From Carnegiea gigantea (Eukaryota; Streptophyta; Magnoliopsida; Caryophyllales; Cactaceae), in assembly GCA_029747015.1 (NCBI GenBank), contig JAKOGI010002255.1, forward strand, positions 15,001 to 79,000: 64,000 bases of DNA, given 5' to 3'. Below, one piece after another: positions 1-10,436 of the stretch. Each line of letters starts with the position of its first letter. Position 1 is the stretch's first letter. The notes under the pieces are model-generated. The model saw only the letters and a list, made by a program, of their open reading frames with translations, was not told the DNA's origin and did no database searches. The translations under genes were made by a program, and so were the position numbers.

Positions 1-608
1 CACAAGCACAGTGTGGAATTATAATGAAAACATTGTAATCATCCCATAACTTTCTGATTTGTGTGAAATAATCTGCTACTGATAGATTATTTTGAGAGAT
101 CAAACATAAATCTCTTTGAACTCTAAATAGCTTAGTATTGTCAACCTCACCAAACTACCTTTCAAGTTGTAACTAGACATCTCTAGCAGTAGACAAAAAC
201 AGAATGCTCTGGCAAATGTCTTTAATCATAGCATTAAGAAGCCAGGATATGACCATTTTATCACATCTATCCCACTCTGCTGCCAAGGCTGGAGCAGTAG
301 GCTTAGTGCATTCTCTTAACACAAACCCTAACTTGTTCTTTGCAATCAATGCTACCTCCATAGCTTTCCTCCAATGAGCATAGTTTTCACCATTCATCAA
401 ATCACTAACAAGAATATCATTCAAATTATCCGAAAGATACAAGAACAATGCATGTGATGGATTGTTTACCATCGAATTCAAAGTTTCTTCAACCATATTT
501 CCCAAAAAAATGCAAGATCTCAAGAATAACTTGAGAAAATCAAGATAAAATGTGATTCAGAAGAAGAAGAAATCAATGTAGGATAGATGTGTCATTGCTC
601 TGATACCA
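1..608 (-). mobile_element. Left Copia element, 5' internal part (cut by window edge)
   Basis: This is the gag and leader region of a minus-strand Ty1/copia element. It matches 4822-5467 closely, for example the stretch with CACAAGCAC and GTGTGGAAT near both starts. At 597-608 the plus strand reads GCTCTGATACCA, the reverse complement of TGGTATCAGAGC, which is the usual primer binding site for initiator methionine tRNA. The adjoining LTR (609-885) is therefore the 5' LTR of this element. The rest of the element lies left of the window. Confidence 0.85.
173..523 (-). pseudogene. gag: Copia gag N-terminal fragment (left element)
   Basis: The reading frame carries the N-terminal gag domain typical of plant Copia elements (UBN2 / Retrotran_gag_3 type). 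It shows a conserved block around LVSDLMNGENYAHWRKAM, then ALIAKNKLGFV, and a WDRCDKMVISWLLNAM segment. The likely start is the methionine of MVEETLNS, about nine codons inside the open frame, because the residues before it lie in the leader downstream of the primer site. The frame ends after about 107 residues, far short of a gag-pol polyprotein, so the copy is broken. The homologous region of the neighbouring copy (5192-5407) stops at the tryptophan of the AHWRK motif, where TGG has become TGA. Confidence 0.8.
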
Positions 609-885
609 CATCAAACTTTCGCATTTCAGTCAAGAAACAATTGGTTTCAAGAGAGAGAAATTAGAGAGAAGACAGAGAAAATGAATTGTATTCATTAGTG
701 TTAGGAGAATGAGGAATGAAAGAATGAATTCCCTTACAATAGACTCTTGCTTATATACTTAAATGTCTAAGATGAGTACTTATTGGACTGTACACGTCAA
801 CAATGGGCATAATAAACTGTAGACCTCAGTTCACACCTCAGCTCAGCCATTGCTTCTTGTTGTGTGCACTTGACTATTCTCTTCA
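609..885 (-). repeat. Copia LTR shared by two internal regions
   Basis: This 277-bp segment is closely similar to 5468-5744. On the minus strand it begins TGAAGAGAATAG directly after a purine tract (AGAAGGGG, 886-893) and ends GTTTGATG next to the tRNA-iMet primer site at 597-608. It therefore serves as the 3' LTR of the element on its right and the 5' LTR of the element on its left. The 3' terminus lacks a clean CA, so its exact last base is uncertain. Confidence 0.85.
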
Positions 886-907
886 CCCCTTCTAAGCTAG
901 AATGGTG

Positions 908-1330
908 TTAAACCATGCCAAGCTTAGAAAGAAGGAGATTTTGCTGATAAGAAGGTAAAATTTTGGTGAAAACATTTGCAAGTTGCTGAGCAGTAGGTAC
1001 ATAAGACAATTCCAATAAGCCTTTCATGACCTTGGCTCCTGTAAAATGGCAATCTATCTCCATGTGTTTTGTTCGCTCATGAAATACAGGATTTTTTTCC
1101 AATATGTATGGTAGACTGGTTGTCACAAAGTAATGCGACTGGTTGTAAAGAACGTACACCAAGCTCATTAAGTTGTCTCACAAGCCAGGTGATCTCTGCT
1201 ACTGCTCGTGACATTGCTCTATACTCGAAGTATAATCAAGTCCCTTGCTTCTTGCTTGTCTAGCGAATGGGGGATGAGCCAAATAAGATGAGATAGCTAG
1301 TAATGGATCTTCTAAAGGAGGCACAAGCAG
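908..1330 (-). pseudogene. pol: Copia RNase H domain
   Basis: The open part at 908-1168 carries the C-terminal RNase H signature of Copia polyproteins: ERTKHMEIDCHF, then GLLELSYVPTAQQLANVFTK. This matches the family pattern RTKHIEIDCHF...VPT..QLADIFTK. The ADIFTK aspartate is asparagine here. The upstream half (roughly 1170-1330) continues in another frame, so the domain is split by a frameshift. The end of the frame lies just inside the polypurine tract, as expected for the pol C terminus. Confidence 0.8.
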
Positions 1331-1352
1331 CCTAATCTAAATCTGAATAGGC

Positions 1353-2530
1353 CTAAAGAGTGATCTTGTCAATAGCTCTCGATACAATTGCTTGATCAAT
1401 TATCCCTTGAATGTATCTCAAAGTATGATCCAATGCTTGTAGATAAAAATAGTGAGGCTGCTGCATAAATTGACTTAAAGTCTTTGCTGTATAGCTTAAA
1501 TTAGGCCTTGTACGAGTGAGGAAGTCTAACTTTCCTACCAGGGCTCTATAGTGGGTAGGGTCAGAAACTAGGTCTCCTTTTGTGTGAGAAAGCTTCCAGT
1601 TTGGAGGCAATGAAATGACTGTGGGTTTTAAAATATGCAACTAACTATCTTTCAAATATTTTGTAGTGACTCTGTTTTTGAAAGAACAATACCTTGTGGT
1701 ACATAGCTGACCTCTAGACCTAAGAAATAATGTAATTCACCAAGGTCCTTTATGCCAAAACACTTATGTAAATGCTGCTTAACATGCCCTATTTTAGTTA
1801 GATTGGATCGAGTAAGCATAATATCATGTACATAAACTAGTAAAATGGTAATATATATAGGATACTTATTGATGAATAATGAATAGTCATTCTGAGATTG
1901 TTGATACCCCAAAGAAAGTAAGGTGCTAGTGAGCTTGCTGAGCCATTCCCTACTGGCTTGTTTAAGTCTATACAATGGCTTCTTTAACCTGCAGACTTTG
2001 TTGAAGGGATTTGGTATAACTTTTGGTACTTGTATATACACTCATCTAAATCCTTATGTAAGAAGGCATTATTTACATCTAGCTAGAACAAAGATCGGCC
2101 TTTTGAAGCAGCCAAAACTATAACACTCCGGATAGTAGCCATTTTGAGCACTGGAGAGAAGACTTCTTGATAACCTATTCCATGTTATTGAGTGAAACCT
2201 CTAATGACTAGTTTAGCTTTCAACCTCTCCAAAGTACCATCTAATTTGAGTTTTACTTTATAGACCTACTTGCTACTAATGGCCCTTTTTCCTAGAGGTA
2301 GTATTATTGGCCATCAAAACCTCTATTTCCTCGTTCATAGCTTGAACCCAGCCTGGGTTGTTGGAAGCTTGTTCATAAGTGACAGGTTCTTGATATTATG
2401 TGAGGTTACTGACGAAAGCATGATGTTCAACTGGCAAGTTAGTGGAATGGACAATTTCACAGAAGTAATCTCGAAGATGTTTCGGCTGCTGTTGTGGTCT
2501 GATTGTCCTCCTCAAAGTGGGTAGTTGTTG
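1353..2530 (-). pseudogene. pol: Copia reverse transcriptase, catalytic motif altered
   Basis: Minus-strand frames give the RVT_2 domain in pieces. An N-terminal part near 2340-2050 includes VYKVKLKLDGTLERLKAK and YQEVFSPVLKMATIRS. The middle (2041-1652) has LKKPLYRLKQASREW and GIKDLGELHYFLGLEV. The C-terminal part (1640-1353) has YRALVGKLDFLTRTRPNLSY. The catalytic motif, normally YVDD, reads YVHDIML, so one of the paired metal-binding aspartates is histidine. Stops separate the pieces. The domain is clearly recognisable but cannot be active as read. Confidence 0.88.
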
Positions 2531-2782
2531 CTGTTGCTGCTGAAATAGTGTTGCTGTATCAGGTGTAGGGGACTGGCTATGTGTAGAGGATTGGCTATGT
2601 TAAGGAAGTTGAGTATAGTGTGTGACTGCATCTGTTGTAGAACAAATGTCAACAGTGTGTATTGAGGTAACTATCTCAAAAGAGTCTGAAAAATAGTTAT
2701 GCTCTATATCTTAACAGAATTGAGTATCTAAAACAAACTGAGTAATTGTTAGTAAAGGAGTACCTAATTGGTGTTTTATGTT

Positions 2783-3620
2783 CTAAAAGGGATATATTTG
2801 TTCATAAAAGGTAACATCCCTGAAAGTAAAAATCTTATTTATGGTGAGATCTAGGAGCTTGTAGGCCTTTTGGTCATAAGGATACACCAAAAATATGCGA
2901 GGATTAGCTCTTGGTTGTAGTTTCTCTCTATTCGTTTCTAATGTGGAGGCATGACAAAGGCACCTAAATGCTTTTAAATGAGAACAAGATGGTTTAATCT
3001 TATGCAAAATCTCAAAGGGAGATCTATTATCAAGGACAACTATTGGCATTTTGCTGACCAAATAGATTGTAGTGAGGAGAGCTTCACCCCATTACTTTCT
3101 AGGTAAATTTGATTGAAACATCATAGCTCATGTAACTTGTAGCAAATATTGATGTTTTCTCTCAACTATCCCATTTTGTTGGGGTGTGTCAACACAAGAA
3201 AGCTGATGTAGTATGCCTTCATCTTTGTAGAAAGCCAAAGCTGAAGCTTCTTTAAACTCCATCCCATTATCAGATCTTATAATTTTGATATTGGCACCAA
3301 ACTGTTTTTCCACAAAAGTGATAAATGCCTTCAGTCAGGAAGAGCATTACTCTTTTAAGCCAAGAGATGTACCCAAGTAGCCCTCAAATGATCATCCACT
3401 ATGGTTAAAAAAAAAAAAAAATTAGATCCATTGTATGTGCTGTAGGGATAAGGACCCCAAATGTCAACATGTAAGAGCTCAAAACAATCCAAAGCCCTTG
3501 TAGTAGTTAAAGGAAACGCACTCCTCTACATCTTAGCCATAGGACATATTTAATAAATACCATGATGTCTGAGATTATTACAATCAGAAAGTCCTACATG
3601 CTTCATTTGATCAAACGGTA
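2783..3620 (-). pseudogene. pol: Copia integrase
   Basis: The integrase core is visible at 3313-3128 as IIRSDNGMEFKE, the second catalytic aspartate region, followed by TPQQNGIVERKHQYLL with the catalytic glutamate. Upstream, out of frame near 3540-3440, a segment resembling ELLHVDIWGPYPYST holds the first aspartate. The C-terminal part (3061-2783) has NRSPFEILHKIKPSCSHLKAF and the Copia-typical LVYPYDQKAYKLLDL. An A-run near 3408-3421 and other indels break the frame. All parts are collinear with the rest of the polyprotein. Confidence 0.85.
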
Positions 3621-3994
3621 AATGCCCTAAATGAAAATGCCAAAGTTCTAAATCTAAAAAACATGCTATAGCAATGTTGTCTGCCCTTTTTCTGAAAATT
3701 TCCAAAAATTTCCCCTAATTTTTGCAACTCATTGCATCTATTCAAATAGTCTAGTCCCTTAACTTGTCTACCAAGGATTAGAGCCTTCTTCGAGGTGTGG
3801 CCCTGAAGGAAACAAACATCAGGGGTAAAGATCACTTTAGCTGAAAACTGCCTGGTAAACTTGCTTATAGATAACATATTGAAATGAAATTCTGAGATGT
3901 GTGGCACATCTCTCAAAATCAAATGCGAAGTTAATGCCATAAAACCAATATGCGTAATCTGAGCTTGTTTCCCATTGGCATTGTAATGAAACAA
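3611..3994 (-). pseudogene. pol: Copia GAG-pre-integrase region
   Basis: The frame contains LILRDVPHISEFHFNMLSIS, then VIFTPDVCFLQ and SKKALILGRQVKGLDYL. This is the conserved linker between protease and integrase in plant Copia polyproteins. It lies directly downstream on the minus strand of a protease active-site segment reading TWIIDSGASDHIT (about 4074-4038), where DSG is the aspartic protease triad. Frameshifts separate it from both neighbours. Confidence 0.85.
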
Positions 3995-4203
3995 CTATCT
4001 TGAATGTTTCTTATATTTTATAGAAAAGACAGATCAAGGGTAATGTGATCACTTGCCCCACTATCAATGATCCATGTGTTGCTGTTAATGGATGTGAAGA
4101 AGCAAAACCTTTTACCTGCCAAAAATCCAGCTATACCAAAATTGTCCCCATTGACTCTACCATGGTTAGCAGCATGTTGATTCAGGAGAGACATGGGCTG
4201 ATT

Positions 4204-4614
4204 CTATTTCTCATGAGTTAATGAAGGAGTTGTTGAATTAGACTGTGATACCATAGATTGTGAGCTCCCTTGGTATGAACTATATTGTGGTTGGACTACA
4301 GTATGTTGAGAAACTAAATCTGCCTGAGCCACTGTAGCTACTGATTTCCCTTTGTAAAATTTGTATCTAGGAGGATATCCATGTGCCTTGTAACACTTTT
4401 GGAGAGTGTGACCTATCATCATACAGTGGTCACAGAATAGCTGATGCCTTCTTTTTTGATTTTCTAAATCTTGTATTGTTCTTGTAAACTGGATTATGAG
4501 AAACACTAATGTTTCCTTAGTTTGGAAGATTGTTGCTAGAATTCTATCCAATATTGTGGATTCTTGATTGGCATCTAGAATTATAAGATCTTCGCTTGAA
4601 AGTAGAAAAATCAC
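4204..4614 (-). pseudogene. gag: Copia gag C-terminal part with CCHC zinc knuckle
   Basis: The frame contains CDHCMMIGHTLQKCYKAHGYP, which fits the nucleic-acid-binding zinc knuckle C-x2-C-x4-H-x4-C seen in Copia gag, including the usual trailing HGYPP. A serine/glutamine-rich tail follows. All four zinc ligands are intact. The N-terminal half of gag lies at 5407-5192 in a broken frame. Confidence 0.88.
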
Positions 4615-5191
4615 TAGTGAACTATGACATAGTTGAGAGTCATCTTTGCTTTTCTTCTTGTAAAATCAAATTGTACACTTGATCTATGTCTGGTAAAGGC
4701 TTCATCATAAGAGTGCTTCCTCTTGCTACTTTGTAATCATCATTGAGCCTAACCAAGAATTAAATTAATTGTTGATCACAAATCAGCTTGTAAGCTGCAA
4801 TGAGACTGGCACACTCAACTCCACAAGCACAATGTGGAATCGTAATCAAACCATTATAATCATCCCACAGCTTCTTGATTTGTGTGAAATAATCTGCAAT
4901 TGACAGATTATTTTGAGAGATCAAACATAAATCTCTTTGAACTCTAAACAGCTTAGTACTATCAACATCACCAAATCGCCTTTCAAGTTATAACTAGACA
5001 TCTCAAGCAGTAGATGAAAACAAAATGCTGTGGCGAATGTCTTTAATCACAACATCAAGATGCCATGATATGACCATTTTATCACATCTATCCAACTGCG
5101 ATGCCAAGGCTGGAGCAGCTGGCTTAATGCATTCTCCTAACACAAACCCTAACTTGTTCTTTGCAATCAATGCTACCTTTATAGCTTTCCT

Positions 5192-5407
5192 TCAATGAGC
5201 ATAATTTTCACCATTCATCAAATCACTAACAAGAATATTATTCAGATTATCCGAAGGATGCAAGAACAATACGTGTGATGGATTGTTTACCATCGAATTC
5301 AAAGTTTCTTTATCCATATTTCCCCAAAAAACACAAGATCTCAAGAACAGCTTGAGAAAATCAAGATAAACTGTAACTCGGAAGAAGAAAAAATAACAAG
5401 ATATCAC
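5192..5407 (-). pseudogene. gag: Copia gag N-terminal fragment (right element)
   Basis: This repeats the gag start of the left element (MxxETLNSMVNNPSH, then LVSDLMNGENYAH). The frame stops where the left copy encodes tryptophan in AHWRK; the codon is TGA here. Homology continues past the stop toward 4980 in the same orientation, so this is a nonsense mutation and not the natural end. Confidence 0.8.
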
Positions 5408-5467
5408 CTGGAAATGTTTAAAAAGAAGAAAACGGCATAGGATAGATGTGTCATTGGTCTAATACCT

Positions 5468-5744
5468 CATCAAACTTCACCATTTTAGTCAAGAAACAAT
5501 TGGTTTCAAGAGAGAGAAATTAGAGAGAAGATAGAGAAAATGAATTATATTCATTAGTGTTAGGAGAATGAGGAATGAAAGAATGAATTCCATTACAATA
5601 GGCTCTTGCTTATATACTTACATGTCTAAGATGATTTTAACAGAAGGTAGTTATTGGATTGTACACGTCAGCAATGGGTATAACAAACTGTACACATCAG
5701 CTCAGCTGTTACTTCCTGTTTTGTGTACTTGACTATTCTCTTCA
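5468..5744 (-). repeat. Copia 5' LTR of the right element
   Basis: This partner of the LTR at 609-885 is also 277 bp, with shared blocks such as AAACAATTGGTTTCAAGAGA. A small insertion near 5634-5650 (GATTTTAACAGAAGGTAG) is balanced by losses elsewhere. The adjoining primer site at 5456-5467 (GGTCTAATACCT) has decayed from GCTCTGATACCA. By eye the two LTRs differ at roughly a tenth of positions, so the insertion is not recent. Confidence 0.85.
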
Positions 5745-5834
5745 CCTAGAATGAGAGGTTGATCCTGGACACTAGCAGGTTGTAATCGCTTCCTGTGTGG
5801 GAGCAGTTCCTTGAGCTAGATATCAAGTGTTGAG

Positions 5835-6240
5835 GAATAAAAAGCCTTAGTAAGATTAGAAGTATACTTAGAATACCTATCAACACTGATAAAACTACAT
5901 TAAATTATGTTAGGATGCTTATGGAAGACGATCCATTTCCATAGTACATTGAATTTGTGAATGATTAGGACGTGGTGGTAAGGTAACCAGTTAAATTTGA
6001 GTGGAAATCATAAAAGTGTAGTCACTGCCATATGCTGGGGCATGAGGAGGAAGATTATAGGAAAATGACTAAGGTAAGAAAGAAGTAGAAAGAAGTATGA
6101 TCACCAGAAAATGTAAACAAGGATGGACCAGAGGACCAAGAGCAATTAAAGGCAAAATAGGTGGAGGAGGAAGGATTTATTTCTCCTAGAAGATCAGTAT
6201 GGAGGGGATCACCTCAAAGATAAGGTGTTGTATTATCCCT
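5835..6240 (+). pseudogene. LINE ORF1 (DUF4283-type gag-like) C-terminal remnant
   Basis: Frames across this stretch read SLSKIRSILRIPINTDKTTL, then VRMLMEDDPFP and PVKFEWK, leading to a zinc knuckle at 6017-6058: C-x2-C-x4-H-x4-Y (CSHCHMLGHEEEDY). The arrangement (SKIGxxLGxPxxxDxxT, ExW, then CCHC) is characteristic of the ORF1 protein of plant L1-type LINEs. The last zinc ligand has changed from Cys to Tyr, and in-frame stops interrupt the remnant. Confidence 0.7.
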
Positions 6241-6241
6241 A

Positions 6242-6930
6242 ATGTCCAATTCATTCCAAATGCTAATGGAATCAGAAAGTCTGGAAATTATGGCACAAGG
6301 GGAAGAGGGGTTATGTTTAACCTTAATGGATAACATCATATCATGGAACATAAGGGGATTAAATAACCCAAATAAGAAAGAGGATGTCAAATGTGTCTTG
6401 TATAATAAAAGGGTGGGCCTTACAACTTTACTGGAAACCACAGTCAAGCAAGAGAACAAAAACATAGTGGCTAACGGGCAGTTTAGAGGTTGGAGTTGGC
6501 ATACAAGTGTGAATTTTAATGCCAAAGTGAGAATATGACTGGCATGGAAGCCTCAAGCATACAGAATTAACATTGTTCAAACATCAGAATGAAGGTTTGG
6601 CAATTGGGTACACGAAAGCAATTGTACATTACTTTCATCTATGGACTAAATCAAGGCCATTAGAGGAAACAGTTGTGGTAGGAATTTAGTGGCTTAGCAT
6701 AGAATATAAATGAAGCATGGTGTGTCCTTGGAGACTTTCTATGAAGAGAATGAGGGAACTGATATTCAAGACACTAAAATTAGAAAATTTGAAGGTTGTA
6801 TTGAGGCTTGTGAACTACATTAGGTGATCAGTAAAGTGGCATTTTGCATTTGGACAAATAGGCCAATTTAGTCTAAAATCAACAGAGTACTTGCTATTAG
6901 TTACTGGTATAAAGGAAATTCGGTATTTAA
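6242..6930 (+). pseudogene. LINE endonuclease domain
   Basis: The open frame 6242-6538 contains NIISWNIRGLNNPNKKEDV, the N-terminal motif of the exonuclease-endonuclease-phosphatase fold in plant LINE ORF2 proteins; the N of SWNIRG is the first active-site residue. Continuation in shifted frames shows a LGDF segment near 6730 (the GDFN catalytic motif, decayed), then FEGCIEACEL and a TNRP..SKINRVLA segment near 6860-6900, matching the SxIDRVL end of the domain. Confidence 0.8.
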
Positions 6931-7589
6931 AGGTAACTTATCTATGATGAGTTACTAGATCACTTCTTTGAGGCTGACTTTCCCCACTTACTTCAAAAAG
7001 AAGACATGATTCAAATGTTTGCAAAATATGGTGTTCAAATCCCCAGTTCATAGAGATTGTGAGGGCACAAATTAGAAATAAGATAAAGGGACGTAAGATG
7101 TATTAGCTGACTGAAATGCTCAAGCAACTCAAGAAACACATGAATAAACTACACAAAGATAAGTTTGCAGATATTTATGAGCAATAGGAGATTGCAAGAA
7201 AGGAATTAGACATGATACAACATCAACTTCAGTCAGCTCCATACAATATTACACTACAGGAACTTTAAAAAGACTGCAGAACCATATGTACATATACTAC
7301 ACTGATCCCTCTCTCTGAACAAGTAGCAATGTTTTTTGCAAGAATGAAACAATAGCATATGGATACATCTGTGTATACTACATATAATACACAAGGTAAC
7401 AAGGTGGAGTGGTTTGATCAAGTGGCTAAAGTTACGGTAAACTTCTATAAAGAGATGCTTTGGAAGTTATCTAACACCAGAGAAAAAACTGACACCAAAA
7501 TCATACAAATAGGACCTGTATTGACAATAAAACAACAACTACAGCTCTTGAAGCCTTTCACAACATAAGATAGCAAAGATGCTATATTC

Positions 7590-8450
7590 TCTACTTCCTC
7601 TGTCAAATCACCAAGACTAGATAGATTTTATAGTAGCTTCTTTAAGACATGTTGGACTGAGATTGGGCCAATGGTGTGTGAGGTAATATTTGAATTTTTC
7701 AAGACTAGGAAAATGCTTATGGAATGTAATTCCACAAGACTAGCGCTGCTACCTAAGGTATTGTTCCGTAATCATGCTTATGAATTCAGGCTAATAGCAT
7801 GCCGTAATGTGATATACACATGTATATTAAAGCTGGCATATTGTAGGCTAAAACAAGTGTTGCTCAGCCTGGCCAATCAATGCCAAGGGGATTTTTTGAA
7901 GGGAAGGGACTTAGATCTTTAATGCATTATTTTGCCAAGAACTTGCTAGGGGATACATAAGACAACATATCTCCTCAAGATGCATGATGAAAATTGACTT
8001 AAAAAAAGTATATGACTTAGTTCATTGGAATTTTGTTAAAGAAATGCTAGAGTGCCTCAGATTTCCCAATATGTTAATTACTTGAATTCTAGAATGCATT
8101 GCCACGCCTACATTTACAATGAGCGTGAATAGAGATGATTTTGGGTAGTTTGAGGAGGTAGAGGGCTAAGATAGGGCGATTCACTATCCCCCTCATCATT
8201 TTACTGGTCATGGAATACTTGTCTAGGCTGTTTTAAAAGGCTCGTAATGTGTTTGGTTTCAAATTTGATCTTGCCTGCAAGAGACTACAAATGGTCCACT
8301 TAATGTTTGCTAATAATCAGATTGTGTTTAGTGTTGTAGACACTTCTTCAGTCTATGTTTGGTGGAGGCTTTTGATAGGTTTTATAGCAGTACTGGCCTA
8401 GTTGCAAATAAAGACAAGTAACAGATTGTTATATGTGGGCATGAAGCATA
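7590..8450 (+). pseudogene. LINE reverse transcriptase, active site lost
   Basis: The frame at 7671-7922 has FFKTRKMLMECNSTRLALLPK, then FRLIACRNVIYTCILKLAYCRL and GDFLKGRD, matching the RVT_1 pattern FF.TGKML...N.T...LIPK...FRPIACCNV.YK...K....RL...Q.AFV.GR. Downstream, KIDLKKVYDLVHW (near 7990) and a GDSLSPL segment (near 8170) follow. The catalytic FADD box reads FANN at 8306-8317, so both metal-binding aspartates are replaced. Nonsense codons separate the segments. Confidence 0.85.
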
Positions 8451-9109
8451 CCAAAGACAGTAAATACTAGATTTTATAGGGTATCAAGAAGGGAAGTTTC
8501 CATTTAGATCCCTTAGAGTCCCTATTAAAGCAAATAAACTAAGCAAAGTGGAATGCAGAGTTGCAGATTGATACTGGAGAAAATCACAAGAAAAGTGACT
8601 ATCTAGTCTACTAAATCTACTTCATGTGCAGGCAGAGTGACACTTATTAACTCAGTACTCATGCATGGGGGCATTCAATTTTTAGGCTTCAATATTTATA
8701 CTACCCAGGAAGTTATCCAATAGATAGTGAGAGTATGTAGAAAATTTTTGTGGGGAGTTGACAGTATATATAAAAAAGTCGCATTTGTCTTATGATCTGA
8801 AACATGTTTACCTAAGAAATATGGGGGCATTGGATTAAAGATCCTGAAAGCATGGAACAAAGCCCATATAGATAGGTTGGTGTAGGTCATTGCACAGAAG
8901 GACTTGTTGTGGGTAAAGTGGGTCTACGATAAGTACTTAGCTGCATAAACTTTATGGGATTATAGCCCTCACAATGATGTATGCTGGTACCAGAGTAAGG
9001 TACATAGAGTTAAGAGAATTCAAATGGTGCAACAATACAAATTAGAGGTCGAGATAGAAAGGGACCAAGGATCAGAATTACACAGTAAAGATAGGATATA
9101 ACTAATCCA

Positions 9110-9400
9110 TTAAGCAATGGATAAGGTTAAATTTTCCAAGCTGATTTGGTCTGGAGTAAGTGTACCTAAACGTAGTTTCATATGTTGGGCAATGATGAAG
9201 TAGAAACTACCTGTAACTATATAAAAAGTAGGCATGCTACACCTATTAGCATAGATAGTAAATGGTAGATTTGTCAGGCTGTAAAGGAAAAATAGGGACA
9301 TCTTTGCCATAATTGTTGGTTTGCTCATGCTATCTGGACAAATGTTACAAAATGGATGGCTATCAAATCAACAAACACTTGGGAAGAATGGATTCAGCAT
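9110..9400 (+). pseudogene. LINE zf-RVT C-terminal domain
   Basis: Plus-strand translation reads KLIWSGVSVPKRSFICWAMM and, after a stop, KLPV and GMLHLL, matching the zf-RVT motif at the C terminus of plant LINE ORF2 (LIW...VPK.SFI.W......L.T...L). Upstream, 8720-8940 reads CRKFLWGVDS and PKKYGGIGLKILKAWNKA, the usual linker before this domain (FLW.G......V.W..VC.PK..GGLG...L..WN.A). The minus-strand open frames here are shadows. Confidence 0.75.
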
Positions 9401-9665
9401 AATATTTCACTAAAAAAGGCAAAAGTTTCAAAGTAGACCGACTTTGCTAAGGTCAATGCTATCATTGCATATCTATTAGAAAGAAATCAACTCATTTTTA
9501 AAGGAGCTGCAATAAAAACAAATTATCAGGAGGACTAGAAAGCAGATCACACAAAGGGTTTTGTGTGTAGCTGAATTGTCATGAAATACCAAGCATGTAC
9601 AGATGACATACTCTGATAGAAACTAGAGGCTATGGATCTATTCAGGCTAAGATTACTACCTTTTA

Positions 9666-9667
<2 letters not shown>

Positions 9668-9732
<65 letters not shown>
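9668..9732. repeat. (AT)n microsatellite
   Basis: About 32 uninterrupted AT dinucleotides lie just downstream of the LINE remnant. The length is likely polymorphic. Confidence 0.95.
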
Positions 9733-9734
<2 letters not shown>

Positions 9735-10072
9735 CATCATAAGTGTTAGGTATACTCTAATTCTGGTGAAAGTAATCACATCATTAGGAAGACTTCCTTA
9801 TGTTTAGCCATGATGACAGTAGAGGTTCTTAAGAATCTTCTAGAGTAGCAAAGGGCATTTTCATGTGAAATCATAGAGTATAATTCAAAGCATGAAAAAC
9901 AACATAGGTTAGTTTACAAATTTTTTCAATAGAAAACTCTAGTATAGAAAAGGGTAACTCCATTAATACATATCTTAATTTTTGGTTACTAAATGATGCC
10001 ATAATTGGGGAAAGTAATGGTGATCTAGATTGTAGAAATTTATTGAGAACATATTTTCTTATTCACTACAAT
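9733..10072. other. Unassigned stretch before Gypsy gag scrap
   Basis: No open frame above about 40 codons and no motif that I recognise. It lies directly upstream of gag-like sequence and may be the decayed 5' part of the same Gypsy remnant. Confidence 0.4.
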
Positions 10073-10436
10073 TCGAAGCCTCAATTCCCCTTTTTTGATG
10101 GACCTAATCCTAGAAATTGCATTAGAAAATGTTTTGAATACTTCAATTTCACAAAGTTGATCTGACTTCAGTCTACTTGCAATGCAAAGCTAAAACTTGA
10201 TATTCATGCTATTTGAGAACTAAGGGAAACTTTTTTTGGGATGACTTTATTATTAGTATATGTGCAAGTTATAAGGGCAATGGTAGAACCATTCATCAAA
10301 CTACATGGAATGAAATTGGAAATGTGATAAAGATTAATTCATTCAGTGAGAATGAACCCAAGTAATGCCCATCAACTGTTTGTTGAAATTTCTATGAGAG
10401 TTGTAGTTAAAGTTACCGTCTAAGAATGTGGTTTAT
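10073..10436 (+). pseudogene. gag: Ty3/gypsy gag remnant
   Basis: Translation from about 10077 gives KPQFPFFDGPNPRNCIRKC followed by FEYFNFTKL. This matches the start of the Gypsy gag domain in plants (LP.FDG.NP..WI.KCEKYF). A shifted segment near 10210-10300 (DDFIISICASY) may be the next part. The remnant is interrupted at 10436 by the solo LTR, whose TTTAT target duplication lies at 10432-10436. Confidence 0.65.

Larger units (their letters stand above)
886..5467 (-). mobile_element. Ty1/copia retrotransposon, internal region (degenerate)
   Basis: Read on the minus strand, the order is primer site (5456-5467, mutated), gag (5407 leftward), zinc knuckle (4614-4204), protease (about 4074-4038), pre-integrase domain (3994-3611), integrase (about 3620-2783), reverse transcriptase (about 2530-1353), RNase H (about 1330-908) and polypurine tract (893-886). 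Protease, integrase, RT, RNase H is the Ty1/copia order. Several stops and frameshifts break the polyprotein, so the element is not autonomous. With its LTRs it spans 609-5744. Confidence 0.9.
5835..9560 (+). mobile_element. L1-like LINE (degenerate)
   Basis: Collinear plus-strand fragments follow the plant L1 order: ORF1 C terminus with a zinc knuckle (about 5835-6060), AP-type endonuclease (6330-6930), reverse transcriptase (about 7590-8450) and the zf-RVT C-terminal domain (about 9120-9400). Stops and frameshifts are frequent. The 3' end is not marked by a clear poly(A); it probably lies before the (AT)n array at 9668. The 5' part of ORF1 appears to be missing. Confidence 0.85.

Noticed and set aside
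8696..9328. Minus-strand frames over the LINE
   Set aside because: The plus strand encodes the zf-RVT and linker motifs in the same interval, so the minus frames are shadows.
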